DNA of 64,000 nt from Pithys albifrons albifrons. Taxonomy: Eukaryota; Chordata; Aves; Passeriformes; Thamnophilidae. Both the position numbers and the translations under genes were made by a program. Below the pieces are notes generated by a model, which saw nothing but the letters and a program-made list of their open reading frames with translations, was not told the DNA's origin and did not search any database. The stretch is taken from positions 11,542,622 to 11,606,621 of the forward strand of contig NC_092463.1 in assembly GCF_047495875.1 (NCBI RefSeq), written 5' to 3'. This document shows, piece after piece, positions 12,101-27,100 of the stretch. Within the stretch, counting starts at the first letter, position 1. Every line of letters starts with the position of its first letter.

Positions 12101-15100
12101 GGATTTATTGGTCCCTGGTCTAGAAACAGAACAATCTGAGAAGGCTATGAATGTTATAATGCTGTACAAGTAACAGGAGAAATCAGCACTTAGAATTATT
12201 ACTAAGTGAATGCACTGAACTTCACAGGTGCTTTTAAAAACCCAGCTGAAAAGGGAGGCAAAGCAGCCCTTGATGCAGCTCTTTGCCCTGCAGGATCTCC
12301 TGATGGACATGCAGGGCCTCGCCAGGCAGAGACTCATTCACTGCACTGGCAGAGACAGGGAAAGCCAAGACAGAAGGCCCCTCACGGCTTGTTTATTCCT
12401 CCTCCCTGTCTGGGCTGGTCTCCCTCTCCCCCCTGCAGAACTAGACGGAGGACAGAGAAAGCTGAGGAACACAAAGCAGAGTTATCCCAGGCACTCTTGG
12501 AGAACTTTCTGGCAAAGTCTCTTCATTGTTTCTGTACACAAGTTTCTGCCAGAAAACCCAGTTTCAATACTGCTAACTGGAAATCTCTCTAATTATTATG
12601 AAAGGAGTAGATTTCCAGACATTTTTAATAGCCCAAATACAGGTAATTTCATATTAGCAGCAGAATAGTTTATAGTTACATCACTGTTGTTTCAGGCTGC
12701 TCTGATCTCAAAGCTCATCCTGCTTTGGGCAGGTTTGACTGCAAACTCTCAGAGGTCCCTTCCTACCGGAATGCCCCGGGGATCCCAAGCTTAGGATCAA
12801 CCAAAGCACCAACATGGCTACTCCCAGCTTACTTCACAGGTCTGGTTTATGTCTTAAAGGAGCTTTAGGAAGCAAAAAAACCTCCAGAAATAACTTGATT
12901 GTCTCTCACTACAAAAAACACTGATGTAGAGCAAAAGTTCTGCTTAGTTTATATTAAGATACACAACAGAAAGTCCAGGCAACACTTCCTGCAAGTGTAA
13001 AGCCCTAACAAAATACGCTTCAGTGCAGCTGAAAGTGCCACAGCCTGTCAGCAACAAACTGGCTTCCACACATATAACTGCACATGAGCTGACAGGCTGC
13101 TGACTGGCTTGCTTAGTAGAAAGTTTAAATCTGGCAAGAACTCACCTCAGTTCCAGCATTCCTTCAGATGCACAAACTCTTCAGGTAGTGCACAAGTGAG
13201 CACACGTTCAGGGACACTTCACAAGCCCCCAGAAAACTCAAAACTACTTTGAAAGCTTCTCAGGTTTCACTTAGAAACAAAAAATTGAAAGTATAAATTC
13301 TCTTCAGGATTCACACAAAGTCAGCAGACAATTACCATTTGTGAAGTTGCCCCATTTATACGCAGCTGCAACAGGTTCCTTAAATGTATGTTCTGGTTTT
13401 TCACACCAGAGTGATGTGCTTGGCTGTAAGGGCTGTGTAAGTGTTGTGTGTTTACACACAGAGTAGTTTTAGGTGTCTCCCGAGCCTTGCAAAGTCATTG
13501 CTAAGGAAATTTTAGGTCTTCACTTTGCAACATTGCATCCAGTGCACCTGTGTTATACTAAAGTCACATTTGTAAACATCAAAAAATATTATTTCATTTT
13601 CAGTTTTCCTTTTAAAATTTAGCTGATCTTTCAGTTCTGTGAATTGAAGCATCAATAGCTTTCCACTCGCAACGCTGCTCCTCATAAATGGTTTCCTGTA
13701 TCTCTGCAGAAGGTTTTTTATAAGTTACAAAGCACTTGATTAAATGCTGAACAGGAACACTTAAGGCATGTGACAGTTTCCAGGATACTCTGTAAGAACA
13801 GCTCCGCCAGTAAAACAGGGACACCAAGTAATTTTATTTAACCTAATTTTTTTCAAGTGTTCCACACAATTCATCCATAACAAAGTCTTAAATATCAATT
13901 TTGTACAAAGCTGCTTGCAATTTGCGGAGCTACTTGATATTCTTCTCCCTTCTAGATTTAATTCTCACTTGGGGCCATACAAGACATACATGACTTTTGA
14001 AAGGAAAAAAGCATTGCTTAAGAAGATTTCAGTATTTATTCATGCAGCAGACAGCTATGACCACCTACATTCACAGAAAAGCTCCAGTCCAGACAACTGG
14101 ACATAAATCCCTATTTAGGCAGAGATCAGTGTAGTTTTCTGAAGGATGCAATAAAATAATCATATTCTTTTTCCAGAAAAATTACTCTAAGCACTCAGGC
14201 AGAGCAAAGAGCAGGCACTAGTTAGAAATAAATTTCTGTCGTATTAACTGAACTGATGGTTATACAATTGGCAAGATCAGGGAAGTCGATGTGAGCACCA
14301 TAAAGAACGAATATAAAGGAGTGTTTGATTTACAACTCACCATAACAATGTCACCTCCATTTTAGTAAGGCTATAAACCAAAACATTTATCAGGTTACTC
14401 TACAGATCAGCATATTCTTTTGGAAGTTGTCTAAGGTGAAAGCACCAGTCTACCAATAACCCTGGGAAAAGTAGAATTTTATTTAAAAAGAGTTCAAAAA
14501 CCCAAACAGCAGACTCCCAAAAAGAACAAAAATATTTCTTTTGTTTGCAAATCCCCATTGACTTCACAGGTACATATAGAATCAACTATAAGACCGGGCA
14601 AAGAGCATTAAAGCAGGACAGGAATATTAACACAGCTGAGCTATTCCAGGCCAGGGAGGCTGAGAGAAGTTGAAACAAGGCTGTGAACCCCTCTACACAA
14701 AAAACTCCCTCCTGTCTTCTGAGCAGCCAGCACTGCTGCTGCCTCCACCTGCCACAGCCCAGCAGAGCCCTGAAGTCCCTGAAATTGTTCCTTCAGAAAC
14801 TGAAGGCCTTTTCAATTGAAAGTGTCACTCCTCTGGTAAAATGTTCACCTATGCTAACATTGCTTTGGTTGAGTGGAAGACCCGAACACACAACATGAGC
14901 CAGTGCTGCCCCAAGAGGGGTCAGGCCCAGGGTGTTCACTGAACATGACCAGAGCACGTCCTGGGCAGTCCTGACAAGGTCTGAGAGCTCCATCTCCAGA
15001 AGAAACCCAAGTGCCCACTCCCTCCAGGAAGCAGACTGGAAGCACTCCAAGCAGCTCCAGCAATCCTCAGCTGCACTGTAATCAAACCACTGAAGCTGCA

Positions 15101-18100
15101 GGGAAGTGACTGACACTGGAACCTGACTTTTCACAAGGTGTTTGTTTCCACATACTTAATGAAGTCGATTTTTTATTACACCTGCAGAAGAAAACCTGCT
15201 CCCTTTGCTCCCCAGAAGCACTTGAATCACACATTAGTAGGAGGGGGGAAAGCTTATGAGCTTTAACTTGCTTTGGAGCCTCTAAATAAAGAGTAAACCC
15301 TCTGAAGAACAGCCAACAAAAGCATATTCCACAGTTCCTTTTGCAAAGTTCACCTCATTGTGGATGTCAGTCCATGACAGGACCAACTCAGATAAAAATG
15401 GAGACTGACTCCAGTGTTATGCACTTGGCCACACTAAAACTGTAAACAGGCTGGTTAAACTCAAACAACTCTGAATAAAGTCACTGTATGACACACACTC
15501 CCAACAGACGTGAACTGAATTAGATATTCTATTTTGGTTTAAGCAATTAGTTACCCTTCTTTAATAGGAAGAAGGGAGAAGGCCTGGCATCAGCATCACT
15601 GTCTCTTCCTGGTGGCTGCAGAACTTTGACTCAGTTGCAGCTCAGCCTGCTGGATAAAAACCTCTCCAGCAAAACCCCAGCTCAGAATCACGTATGTTTG
15701 CATGTGATGCAGACACCTTCCTCCTCTCCTCCCCCTACTCAGCTCTTTTTAAGAATATATGTAAGAGATCTCACTGTGCAGTTTTAAGCTCAAAATAATG
15801 ATTCCTCAGGGCTATGTATAAACCATGGGTGACAGGTCACATTTTTATATGGGTGTCCCCCTCATTAGCTTAAAAATTAAGATACAGATTTAAAAAGTTA
15901 TGGCACATACATACTTCATAATCATGGACTGTAGAACTGGACCATAATCCAGGACTTTTCACTCCAGTACCATTTCTTCCATAGTGGGCAGATGTTTTCC
16001 AGAAGTAAATTAATTCATGTAGTCTTTGCATCAGTGGATTATTGTCCACCCAAGATTTCTTTCACAAAGCCATTGAAATTGCAAATACGGATGTTTAATA
16101 ACCCTTAGAGGATTTTTTTTGCATTAACTACTGTGTGGAATTGCAAATATTGCCAGATTAACATGCAATTCCTGTTGTTATTCACTTAGATTACTGATGC
16201 AAGACACTCTGATAAAGTTAATTATGTGGAAAAAAGTATCAGTTCTGAATTCTGTTCCCGTCTGATTTTACTGAACACCTTCTTGTTCCCATGAAGAGAC
16301 AACGATATCGAACATCCCTCACATCCACAGCACTTACACTGGTTACTGGAATAAGCAGTCCTGTCCCTCTCAGTATTCCCATCAAAGTTTTCAGCTGTCA
16401 CAATTTCCACCATCTCTGAATATCTCTGTATCTCTATAATAACTTTTTATAGACTGTATGAACACTTATAGATGGGCCTACTGATTTATACAATGCAATA
16501 TGATTAACTCAAATCTTGTTTCTAATATTCCTCATTTGATTTCTTACGATAAAGAAAAAATAGGACTCAAGTATTAATCAGTTAAAGCTGTCACCTACAG
16601 CAATCCCCTCTTTCCACACAGTAGCTCCAAACTGACTCAAGTCTTTTCCTTGAACACAAACTCCTGCTCCTTCAAGTAGCACAACTACATCTCCCAAATT
16701 AGTCAGTCAAATCAGTCCATCTTCAACTTCTGCTGCTTTTCCCCTTTATTTCTCTTCATGAAGTTATGGATCTATCACAGCACTATAAGTTACCACATAT
16801 AAAAATTACAGGGATGAAGGGAGTTCTATTTACTGTGGCTAATCATAGAATCGACTGGGTTGGAAAAGACCTCTGAGATCATCAAGTCCAACTCTTGGTC
16901 CAACTCCAGTCCCTTTACCAGATCATGGCACCCAGTGCCACGTCCAATCTCAGTTTAAAAACCTCCAGGGATGGGGAATCCACCCCTTCTCTGGGCAGGC
17001 CATTCCAATGCCTGATTACTCTCTCTGGAAGGAATTTTTTTCTGATCTCCAACTTAAATCACTGGCATGGTTCTTCTCTTCCTGTGGCCTCCAAATTCTT
17101 ACTATCCTTTAAGTCTCAGTATAAGCTTTCAGATGTTTTCATGTTCTACTTTTAACTATAAAGTCCTTTTTAAAGAGGTCAGCAAAACCCACAGACTACC
17201 CTGTAATTCAACCTAACAGTTACTACTCATAACAAGAACTGAACACCATTTCATCAACTGCTTGTTCCATCACTCCAACATTCCATGTTCCAGTTACAGT
17301 CCTTCCCAGTTATAAGGACATCAAGGCATCCATGTGCTATAAAGGCAGAGGCAAATTCATCATAGTTTCTCAACAATAACCTGAACTGCTTTCCCTGAGC
17401 CTCCAACTCTCCCATAATCTCCAATCTGGGTTATGCAATGAACGATGAGGTGGAATCACACGTCAGGCTCAGCTCAAGGCCCAACTCCAGCTCCAACCTC
17501 AGTCTTGAGGAAGTCTCTGGAAGTTCTGCCTCTCTCAAGCTACAGACTGGCCTTTCTAAATCACAGTTTCCCCTTTGGGGGATGAGACTTTGGAAAAGAT
17601 GCATGGAAATACACACACTAATTTACATGCAGAAAGAGGAAAATAACTGCATGATTTGCATGCGAGCACACCTGTGGAAAGCTGGAGAGCCAATCACATG
17701 CCATAGTATCTGATTTTGCCACAATGTCCTGACAGGGCTGCAGCACAAATACACACACAGCTGATTGCACAGGGAACCCACCACACTGAAATCACCCCAT
17801 TAAATCACTGGCAGACAGACCTGGGTATGTTAGCAAGCCTTGAGACAAGCAACTAGGGGAAAGTGAATTAAATACAGCCAGATCTTTAATACACATACAT
17901 AATTAATATATATATGTGTGTGCAATTATGAATATAGATAAATCATTAAATATACTTAAATCACCCATATATGATCTAACACATATAATCATGAATATAG
18001 ATAAAGTTTAGAGAGACAGACTTTGAGTCACATCTGTGGAACAAGACATTGCACACTGAAAATATGGCAACCTTGATTACAGTATTTAAGTAATTCCCTG

Positions 18101-21100
18101 TCTCCAAGAGCCTATTTTATACTCGCTCAATGCCCTTACAGTTAGAGGGCAAACCAACAAAGAATCTCACTCTTCCCTTCTTGTGAATATTGCCTCCTTT
18201 GTGCACAACTCTGAACTGGCAATTAAGATTTGCGCAATAAAATAGGATTTTAAAACTGTATTCTTTGGGAAACAGATTCTAACAAACAATAAACAAGTAC
18301 ATTTGCTCTCTGAAGTGATTATTTCAGTTTACAAGTTTTCTTTTGCGTATCTTAGTTTCCAAACTTTGGCATGAATTTCCTACTGTGTTTGCCATGGTAA
18401 CCAAGCAGCCTGAGCCTCTGCTTGAAATTCTGTTGAACTGTTTAGCATTGCATATTGATGGAGATACATTAACATCCTAATGCATTCCAAAGAGGGAAGC
18501 AGCAATTCTCACACTGGAGGAACCACCTTATTAACTACTGCAAACATCAAAGAATTTTTTCTGTTGTTCAAAAGGGGAGGGTAATGGGGAAACTTCACTG
18601 CCAAGGATGTGCATGAATAGCCACCAAATAAAGAGAATGCACTCAGTATGTGGGGAGAGGAGGATATCCAGTACATAAGGGGCTACACTGGAACAGCAGA
18701 GCCTCTATCTGACACTTATCTCCTCTCCTGTGAATCAAGACTTTGCATTCATGTCAGAAAGGAAAATTTGCTCCAAGAGTACATTTGAATGACAAAGACA
18801 GTTCCCGTGCATTAAAGCTGTTCCCTTGGCAGGAAACTGTTCTGCTGTGGTGCAGGAGGGGCCAGGTAAGTGGCTAACTTGACATTCCAGGATTAACACC
18901 ATCAGGGCAAAGCCAAACCGCAGCTGCTCGCTTCTCTCAGTTTCCATTCTGAGGAAAAATCTTTTTTCAAACATTTCTCTCAAGCACAGGATCGTGAATA
19001 GAAAACATCTGTTTTAAGCACATGGAATACTTTCTGATTCCCACAAAACATACCAAATACCTCAGCACACTAAAATTTTATATAAAAGTAACTAAAAACC
19101 AGATTAGGAAAACCTGAAACCAAAACACGCTCACTGTTCATCTTTTTCAGTTTCACTACACCATATGTAGAAAAAACAAACGAGCAAGGGTTGGCTGGTC
19201 ACCTCCTTTTGGAATGAATGAATGCACCCAGTATTACCTGGTGGTACAGTTAAAATATCATCCTTTACTCTGCTCACGGTTAAAGATGGCATGAAACAGT
19301 TCTGACCTTAAACACCATCTATAGAAATGCAGACTTAGAGACTACAGACAATCATCGCCAAGATTAATCAAAACAAAACACCCCCCTGCAAAGCTTCCCT
19401 ACAAAACTACTGACATGTCATAGTACCCATTTCGTTACCATTAAGCATTGCCTGCTGTCCCCACAGTATCTGCCAAGGCAGCTGCACACCCATTTTTGCA
19501 TCACACATCTCTGTCTCCAGCTCCTCAGCCTCTTACAGTCATTTCCCCTCCTGGATCTAAAAGCCCACAGTGGCCTCACTGGGCACCACACAGAGAGTTG
19601 GACTCATATCACTAAAAATAAACTTTCTTCACTCTGTTCATCTGGCTCAGCTCTAAGAGGCTTCTGGATGAAACGTTCTGCCTCTTCTAAAAATCTGTTC
19701 CATACTTCCATTAAGGTCTGTAGCCTATCACACCACAGGATCTTTGTCCTGCAGTTCAACTATCAGCAACTGCTCACAGCAGGGCTGGTCAAAGACCAGG
19801 AGCCTTCGGAATTAGTAGCAAATTTTGCATGTTTGGGATTTGTGCCAGATCTGGTAATGTCTCATACATCTAAGGGAAGGTTTTGTAGTATTTATTCCCT
19901 CCCTTCTTCCTCCTTTTCTTTTAGTGCAACTAAAAGAAAGTTCCGTGACTGCTTTACTCAGAAAATTTAAAATCACACATTTCTTTCTTGAGTTTTACAT
20001 TAGACACCATCCTCTCTCAGTTGCAGGAGTTGAAATTCACCTTCAACACAAGCAACCAGAATTTCATACAATATTAAAGCCACCTTCTCAATGCCTTGTA
20101 CAATGGCACTAAAGTCACTTCATTTTTTCTCCTGGTAAACCCCCTTTGATGTATCTTTGAATTGCGTTTATCTCCTCCAGCCTTTCACAGCTGCATCACA
20201 AGCTGGCTCAGCTTGTAACTAACACTACACTCTGGTTATCTTTTCAAAGTTTTATTGCTCAAGCACAAGTTCCCTAAGTACATATTTTTAAAATGAATTT
20301 TCACTTCAGCCGCTGTTGTGGTATCAGCTTGTTTCTGGTTACAAAGTAACTGATCATGAACAGTGATGCCTCCCAGAGTTATTATGAGCATCATGTACCC
20401 GTTCTTCCTTCTCTCTCTCAGTGTCACCACCTAAAACATTGTTTCCCAAACCACCCCCAGAAGACTCAGCCTGAAGGTCTCCTCAGAAGTTGTCTCAGAT
20501 ACAAAGAACTAAGCTTTTAATTCTCTCAGTATTTCCTAACAGAATTTCCTCGTTCTAAAATTCCCTCACTTTAACTATCTGTTATACAGATCTGAATTTG
20601 CCACGTCTTGCAAGGACACTCTTTCTTACTGCCGAAGTGTTACCCTGGAAAGGCTGAGCACCCGAACTTCAAAGAAAGCTGCCTATATAATTCATGTTAC
20701 ACATTAATGCTTTCCCACCACAGGGAGACAAGGTTTTACTTTGAGCAAAACACAGAAGTCTACTATGTCAGCATTTCAAAAGCTAAAACAGAAAAGGGAT
20801 TTCTTTGCTATGGTGGTGGGGTGTGTGTTGAATGGCACTTCTGCATGAACACAATCAAGGATAAGCCTGAAGAAAACACCTGCCTGTCACTGAGTCACAG
20901 GCAGTCAAAGGGGTTTTAGCAGATATTTTCACTGTTAGGAATACAGTGAATTAAAAAGGCACTGATTCCAGGATAGCACAGAGCACACCAAATATTAACA
21001 GGCACTGAATAAAGTTCATGCTGCAATTCCACTTAAGGGCTGTCACCAGCTGTGTAAAGAACACATCACCTTCTGTAAAGACTGGAAGGCACTGAGGCAC

Positions 21101-24100
21101 ACATTTTAGTCTCCACTTTTGAGGAACTGAGAAAATGAAGTGTACTGCAACAATTATCTCTTTCCTTAACTACACTTCATAACTAGATTCTGCAAGGCTC
21201 ACTTAGGAATTACAGTTAACTAAGCATAAATATTTTCTCAATAGTTATAACAGATTCATAGCTCTAAAGTAAAAAAGTAGTAGTTACCTTTCTGATCTCC
21301 TTCTTGCTTCTTATTCTCCAGTGGATCCTTTAATTTCCTCCTACTCCTACAGTCTAGTCACACTGTTGCCTGCACTGAACATCAGTCCTTTCTCACCTGT
21401 TTTAATGCTGAATGAGCCATGATGATTCAGATGAGTTAAACAGATTAGATACATATACTAAATAAGGAAAACATGTATGTAAATATCAAATGGATTTCAA
21501 GTAAAACCACACTCTGGAACAATTCAGCAGTTGTTTTTACTCAGTTTACATACTCAGTTGCAATACTTATTAAACACTTACTAAATTACTTTCACTGGGA
21601 AATTGTTTAAATTGGCTCAGCTCTGCAAGCAAAACTGGTTAGAAAATCACACTTGTTAAAGGCAACACTTATTTAATTAGAGCTGGCAGACTGCTTTTAG
21701 ATGGCCCCCAAACCATGGAACAAACTGGAAACATTGCAGGACTTGAAGGCAGCGTCACCTCCGAGTTGCTCGTCTGCTCCTCAGACACACATAAAGTTAC
21801 CTGACCTGTTGGGCTGGTGTTTCAGTCAGTCACACCTTCACAGCCACTACTTTCACTTCACCTTTGAATCCTCTTTCTTTCTTCTCTAAAGCACTGGTAT
21901 CGTTTTGTTATGACACTGGAAAAATGCACTTGAGCAACACACACACCCACCAACAGCAAACACTGAGGTGACTGACAAGGGCAGAAACTGCTTTTGTTGC
22001 CTCTTTCAATGATCACACATCCAAAGTATCATTAAAATACATAACACTAAATTAAGTGCCCTGTTAAAAATAAGGCTGCTGTAGCTTCATCACTGAAGTT
22101 GTTTCATTTCCTCTAACTTTAAAAAGATCAAAATATAGTAACATTTAGAAGTTGGCTTTTCAAGTGTGTTCTATGGCAAAAAAACCACCAACACCTGCGG
22201 TCCCGTGACAAAACACGAATGGTTCCCAATTGCAAGAGTGAAGCCGTAAATAGAATATTCCTTTCTCTAAAGGTATTCAGAAGTATTGAAACAAAAAAAA
22301 CACATAGAGAGAGACTTTAAACACGCAAAGAACAAATAACAAAAAGTTCGGGGAATTGGCATTACAACTTATCTAAATTGATTTACTTGAAATTTGCAAG
22401 CTCCTGTGTGATCATCACCATCATCTTCATCATCAAATCAGAGCAGGTTCAGTTTCATGTAGACTTGTCAACAGGTAGAAGTATAAATTCATATTGCAAA
22501 CAATATATACAATACAGCTTCATTATACTAATAACATACAGGCAAATAGTAGTTTCTACCACACTGGTACTTATTTCTGAAAGTTTCCCACAAGGCTTTT
22601 TCAGTTCATAAGAGGGAAAGTTATTTCTTTAGGAGGGAGGAGGAAAAAAGAAAAAAAAGGTAGCAGCAAAAGAGCTGAGGATTATCCGTTGCTATAACAA
22701 AACAATGTTTTAGTCCAGCAGTGTAAATTCACTGCTTGTAAGGAAAAATTTCCTGCTAAGGAAAGCAGACTGAATAATTGTACCCTGCATTGCCCCGTTG
22801 CTATAGAGACTTACTTAATTGTAATAGTTAATTGCTAATCAATATTTTTTTCATTACAAAGCTCAATAAAATTCAAATACAACATTGTAACATCTGTCCA
22901 GCAAGTCCAACTTAGGTATTTTCTGGTTACTGTTAAGATTTTGCAAGCCCTACAATAACGCTGAACATTTTTGATACAGTGTTTTTAACAAGGCAGTAAT
23001 TCCACCATGGTGCAGCATGGTAAGAAAACATTACTAGAACAAAGCCCTAATTACTTTAGTACTAAAAATAAGATGGATCTGGCTCCGATTCTGAGAGCAC
23101 CAGAACAGTGCCACAGAAGTTATGTGAACAAAACACTGAGTCAATGTGTAACCTGTGCTCCAAACCAGGCTGAGGCCCACCGGTTTGTGCTTTCTGTGGT
23201 TGTGTGGCAGCAGACAGATGAAATCACGCCTTGGCTTTAACTATTACCCTGAAGTTGTTCATTTGCAATGCGTGTTCCTTCTGGGACCGAAGACATTTCA
23301 TTAAGACCCAAGTGAAAAGTGCTACAGGACAAGCACAGGAGCACAGGCCACCAGAAAAGAAATACCAAGGACCAAATCCCTAACCCAGATACAGGGAACT
23401 CTGATTTCCCACAATCCCATAGGTACAAGTTTTAGGATATCCCCTAAGCTGCAAAGTAGAAATCTCCTTCAGAATTTTTAGTTCAAAAGGCAACATGTTC
23501 CCAATTTCAGCACCAGCTTTCTCAATAGCCTTATATTAAAGTAAGCAAAGTATTAAGATACTTTAAGTAACTGTTGACAGTTTCACTAGTACGGACATTA
23601 TGTGGAACAAACCCACAACCTTTTGCCTGCTATTAATCACTTTATTTAATAATTACCATCAAAGGGCTAAAAGTGTTTCACACATCCCAAATGGTCACAC
23701 AACACTGCCTCTTTCCTCAGGCTGATTTTTGCCTCGAGAGTAGGAAGGAGTGATGAGACAGTGCTGCCTACTCAGGGGCCACTGCCCACACCTCAGGCCT
23801 TTTGCTAAAGATGCTCCCAGCAGAGCACACAGTCCAGCTACTCAATCATCCCTCCCATCGATATGGGCACACTAATGCCAGCCACCCTACGAATCTCTGC
23901 TGTCAAAGATAATCACACCTTTAACCACCACCGCTCACATCAGCAGACTGTCCAACCTAAATTCTCCTCAACTTGCACTGCAAAGTGCCACAGCTGCAAG
24001 ATGCTCACTAGCCAGAGGTGATAGAAATGAAGAAAGGGTTCCCAAACGAGTGAAGGGAAAGCACAGCAAAAGCATTTCCTAGCCTCACAAAACTGGCCTT

Positions 24101-27100
24101 CTAAAGGCCCTGATCTCACTAGCACTCCCCTTTGGCTCTCATGTACACACAAAGCCTCCATCAATTCAGGACTAACAGGACATAACACACAGATCAACCA
24201 GACCAGTGCCAGTCTAGTATTTTTCTGCAGAAGGTGTGCTGACCCTGGCTGGATGTCAGGTACCCACCAAAGCCACTCTATCACTCCACTCCACACCTGG
24301 ACAGGGGAGAGAAAAACACAGCAAAAGGTTCACAAGTTAAAGACATAGACAGAATACTCACTGATTACTGACATGGGCAAAAGAGACTGAACTTGGGGAT
24401 ATTAATGGAACTTACTGCTCACAAAATCAGAGCAGGATAATCAGAAGTAGAATCCAATCTTAAAAACACCTCCCCCCTACCCCTCCCTCCTTCCCAGCTC
24501 TACCAGCAGTGCACGGAGACAATGAATGAGGGTTACACAGTCAGTTCACCATGTCTTCTTCCTGCTACTGTTTTAGAAAAAAAGTGCTTCCCCTGCTCCA
24601 GAGTGGGGTCCCTCCCAACAGTCTTCCATGAACTTCCCCAACAAGAGTCTATCCCACAGACAATTCTATATGAACTGCTCCAACGTGAGTCACTTCTCCA
24701 CAGGGTACAGCCCTTCAGACACAGCCTGCCTCAGTGTGGGTCCCCCAGAGGGTCACAAGTCCTTCCACAAAACCTTTTCCAGCCTGGGCTCTTCTCCACA
24801 GTCTGCAGGTCCCTGCCAAGGGCCTGCCCCAGCACAGGTATCCTACAGACCCACAGCTGCTCCAGTACGGGTCTCACGCACCAGCTGTAGGTGAGTCCCT
24901 GCACCAACATTGCCCTCCATGGGCTGCAGGGACGCAGCTGCTTCCCCACGGCTTTCAGCACAGGCTGCAGGGGAGCCTCAGCTCGGTGCCCGAGCACCTC
25001 CTGCTCCTGCCCCTGCACTGCCCTGGGTGTCTGCACAGTCGTTCCTCTCTCACTCTCGCTCCACTCTCCCTGGCCGCAATTTCTTCTGTGCAATACCTTC
25101 TCTTTCCCTTCTAAAATATGTTATCACAGAGGCGTTACCGTCATTCCCGATGGGCTCGGCCTCATCCAGGGGCGGGTCCATGCAGGATCTGACTGGCTGG
25201 CACTGCCTCTGCTGGACATGGGGAAGCTTCTGGCAGCTTCTCACAGCAGCCAACCCTGTGGGCCCCTTCACCAACCCTGGCCATGTCAACCCAACCCAAG
25301 GTGTTGTTACCTGTTGTTCACAGGCCAGAGACACGGGCCCTGCTACAGAGAGCAGAGCCGGAGCAGCTGAGCAGCTAGAGCTGCCAAACTCGGCTGACAG
25401 CAAGGACATGACACAGACACAAGTTACCCTGCACAAGAGGCCACAGCCTCACTGCTGGAAAGGCCATCCTGTGTTATACTGGTGTGAATGTAACTGCACA
25501 GGCACCTTAAGAGGGGAAAGAGCGTAAGTTCACACTCTGAGGTAACAGCAAGACATTTCTTGAAGTCACCTGTTGAGATACACAGGTGTTATCAAACTGC
25601 AACAATTCTCTAGTCAACCATTTTCCCTTTACAAGCTCCACCTGTATTTGCAAAAGTCTTATTTGGGAAAATCTTCTGGATCAATATCCTACACTGACCA
25701 GGCACACTTAAAATAATAATTGGGTTGTTTATAGGCAGTAGAGTAATAATTTGAACTGACACATGTAAAGTGGGCTGTAAGACAGGTAAGAAAAACTGAA
25801 TGTGGCAGTATGTGATATCAAACTTCAAAAGTGATATTGCCTAACCATGTAACTATTCCTGCCCTCAAATCATTTCTTAAAGAGAGAGCCTCTTGACACC
25901 TTAAGTGCAAATAAGTAGCGATTGAAGGTCTCTGGCCCACCCTCCAATTACAAAGGGCAAAGAAACGCAACCTCTAGAAATACTTTCATTTAAAAAGGAA
26001 GTCTGAAAAGGAAATCCAACTGTTTGCTATCTTGTAGGACAGAAAGGCAAATGCAGACTAAGCCTCCATCTATGGCTTCACAATACAGTATTAAATTGAT
26101 GTTTACAGGCAGTTATTTGCCATTCAGACCACTAATGTATGTAACTCCAAATATCTAAACTGTTATTTACATCTTATTAACCTGACATAAAAAATAAATC
26201 ATTGCATCATTATTTTTCTGTAATGACAGTAACCAATAGAAACACAGAAAAATCAAGACAAAAAAAATTCTTTACAACAACTTCTGCCAAAATTTCACTT
26301 CAGTGACAGCTTCAAACTTGCATCATGGTCATGCTCCAATACCCACCTCAAATATCAAGAAAATCTGCAAAACTTTTGTAAAGTCTTAGTTAGAAGAGCC
26401 ATAAAAAAATCATTATAAAAAACCTCCCACATTTAAAAGAAGATGAGACTACAACTTTTAGGATTCTGTATTTGTTATGGTTACATTTCTAAGTCAGGAA
26501 GAAAAGAGACTTATATGGCTCAGATTCACCAAGTTATTCTCATGACTGCGCAGGATAAAGTGTCCTTAAGGGATCATTCAAACAGTTCATTTCACCAGTC
26601 TTGGGGATTTGTAACATGCAGTTTGATGTATATTGACATCAATTCTCTCTCCTGTTGTCGTTGCTTTCCCTTTCCTTAGCTGAAAGAGCATTAAAGTCAT
26701 AAACTTGAGTCCTCTCAAACTTCTCTGTGGTATCATTTTCCTGACAAAATGTACGTAAAGTTCCATTAAATAATAAGAATTACATTTTTTTTATTCGTAG
26801 GAAACCGGGGATAACAAAGTTTGCTCATGACATCCAGTGTTTTTTCCCTACTCCGCAGCATTTTTAAGTTATTTTTCTTCCTTAGACCAGCATTTAGTCT
26901 AATACAACACTTCACAACCTCTAGTTGTACAAAAATTATGCACTATTAAACAAAGAACTACCTTCCAATCCCACACAGAGCTAAAAAATAATAATAAAAA
27001 TTGTAAGTATTATTTCCTTGACTATTACAGCCACATGCACACATTATGATTAACTCATGAAATTAAAGACCAATTACAGCTGGCAAACCGAAATCAATTT

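Noticed and set aside
24510..25530. Overlapping ORFs of 120-205 codons in WDR20 intron 1
   Set aside because: They lie in an LTR-type repeat and occur in several frames and both strands. No intact retroviral gene.
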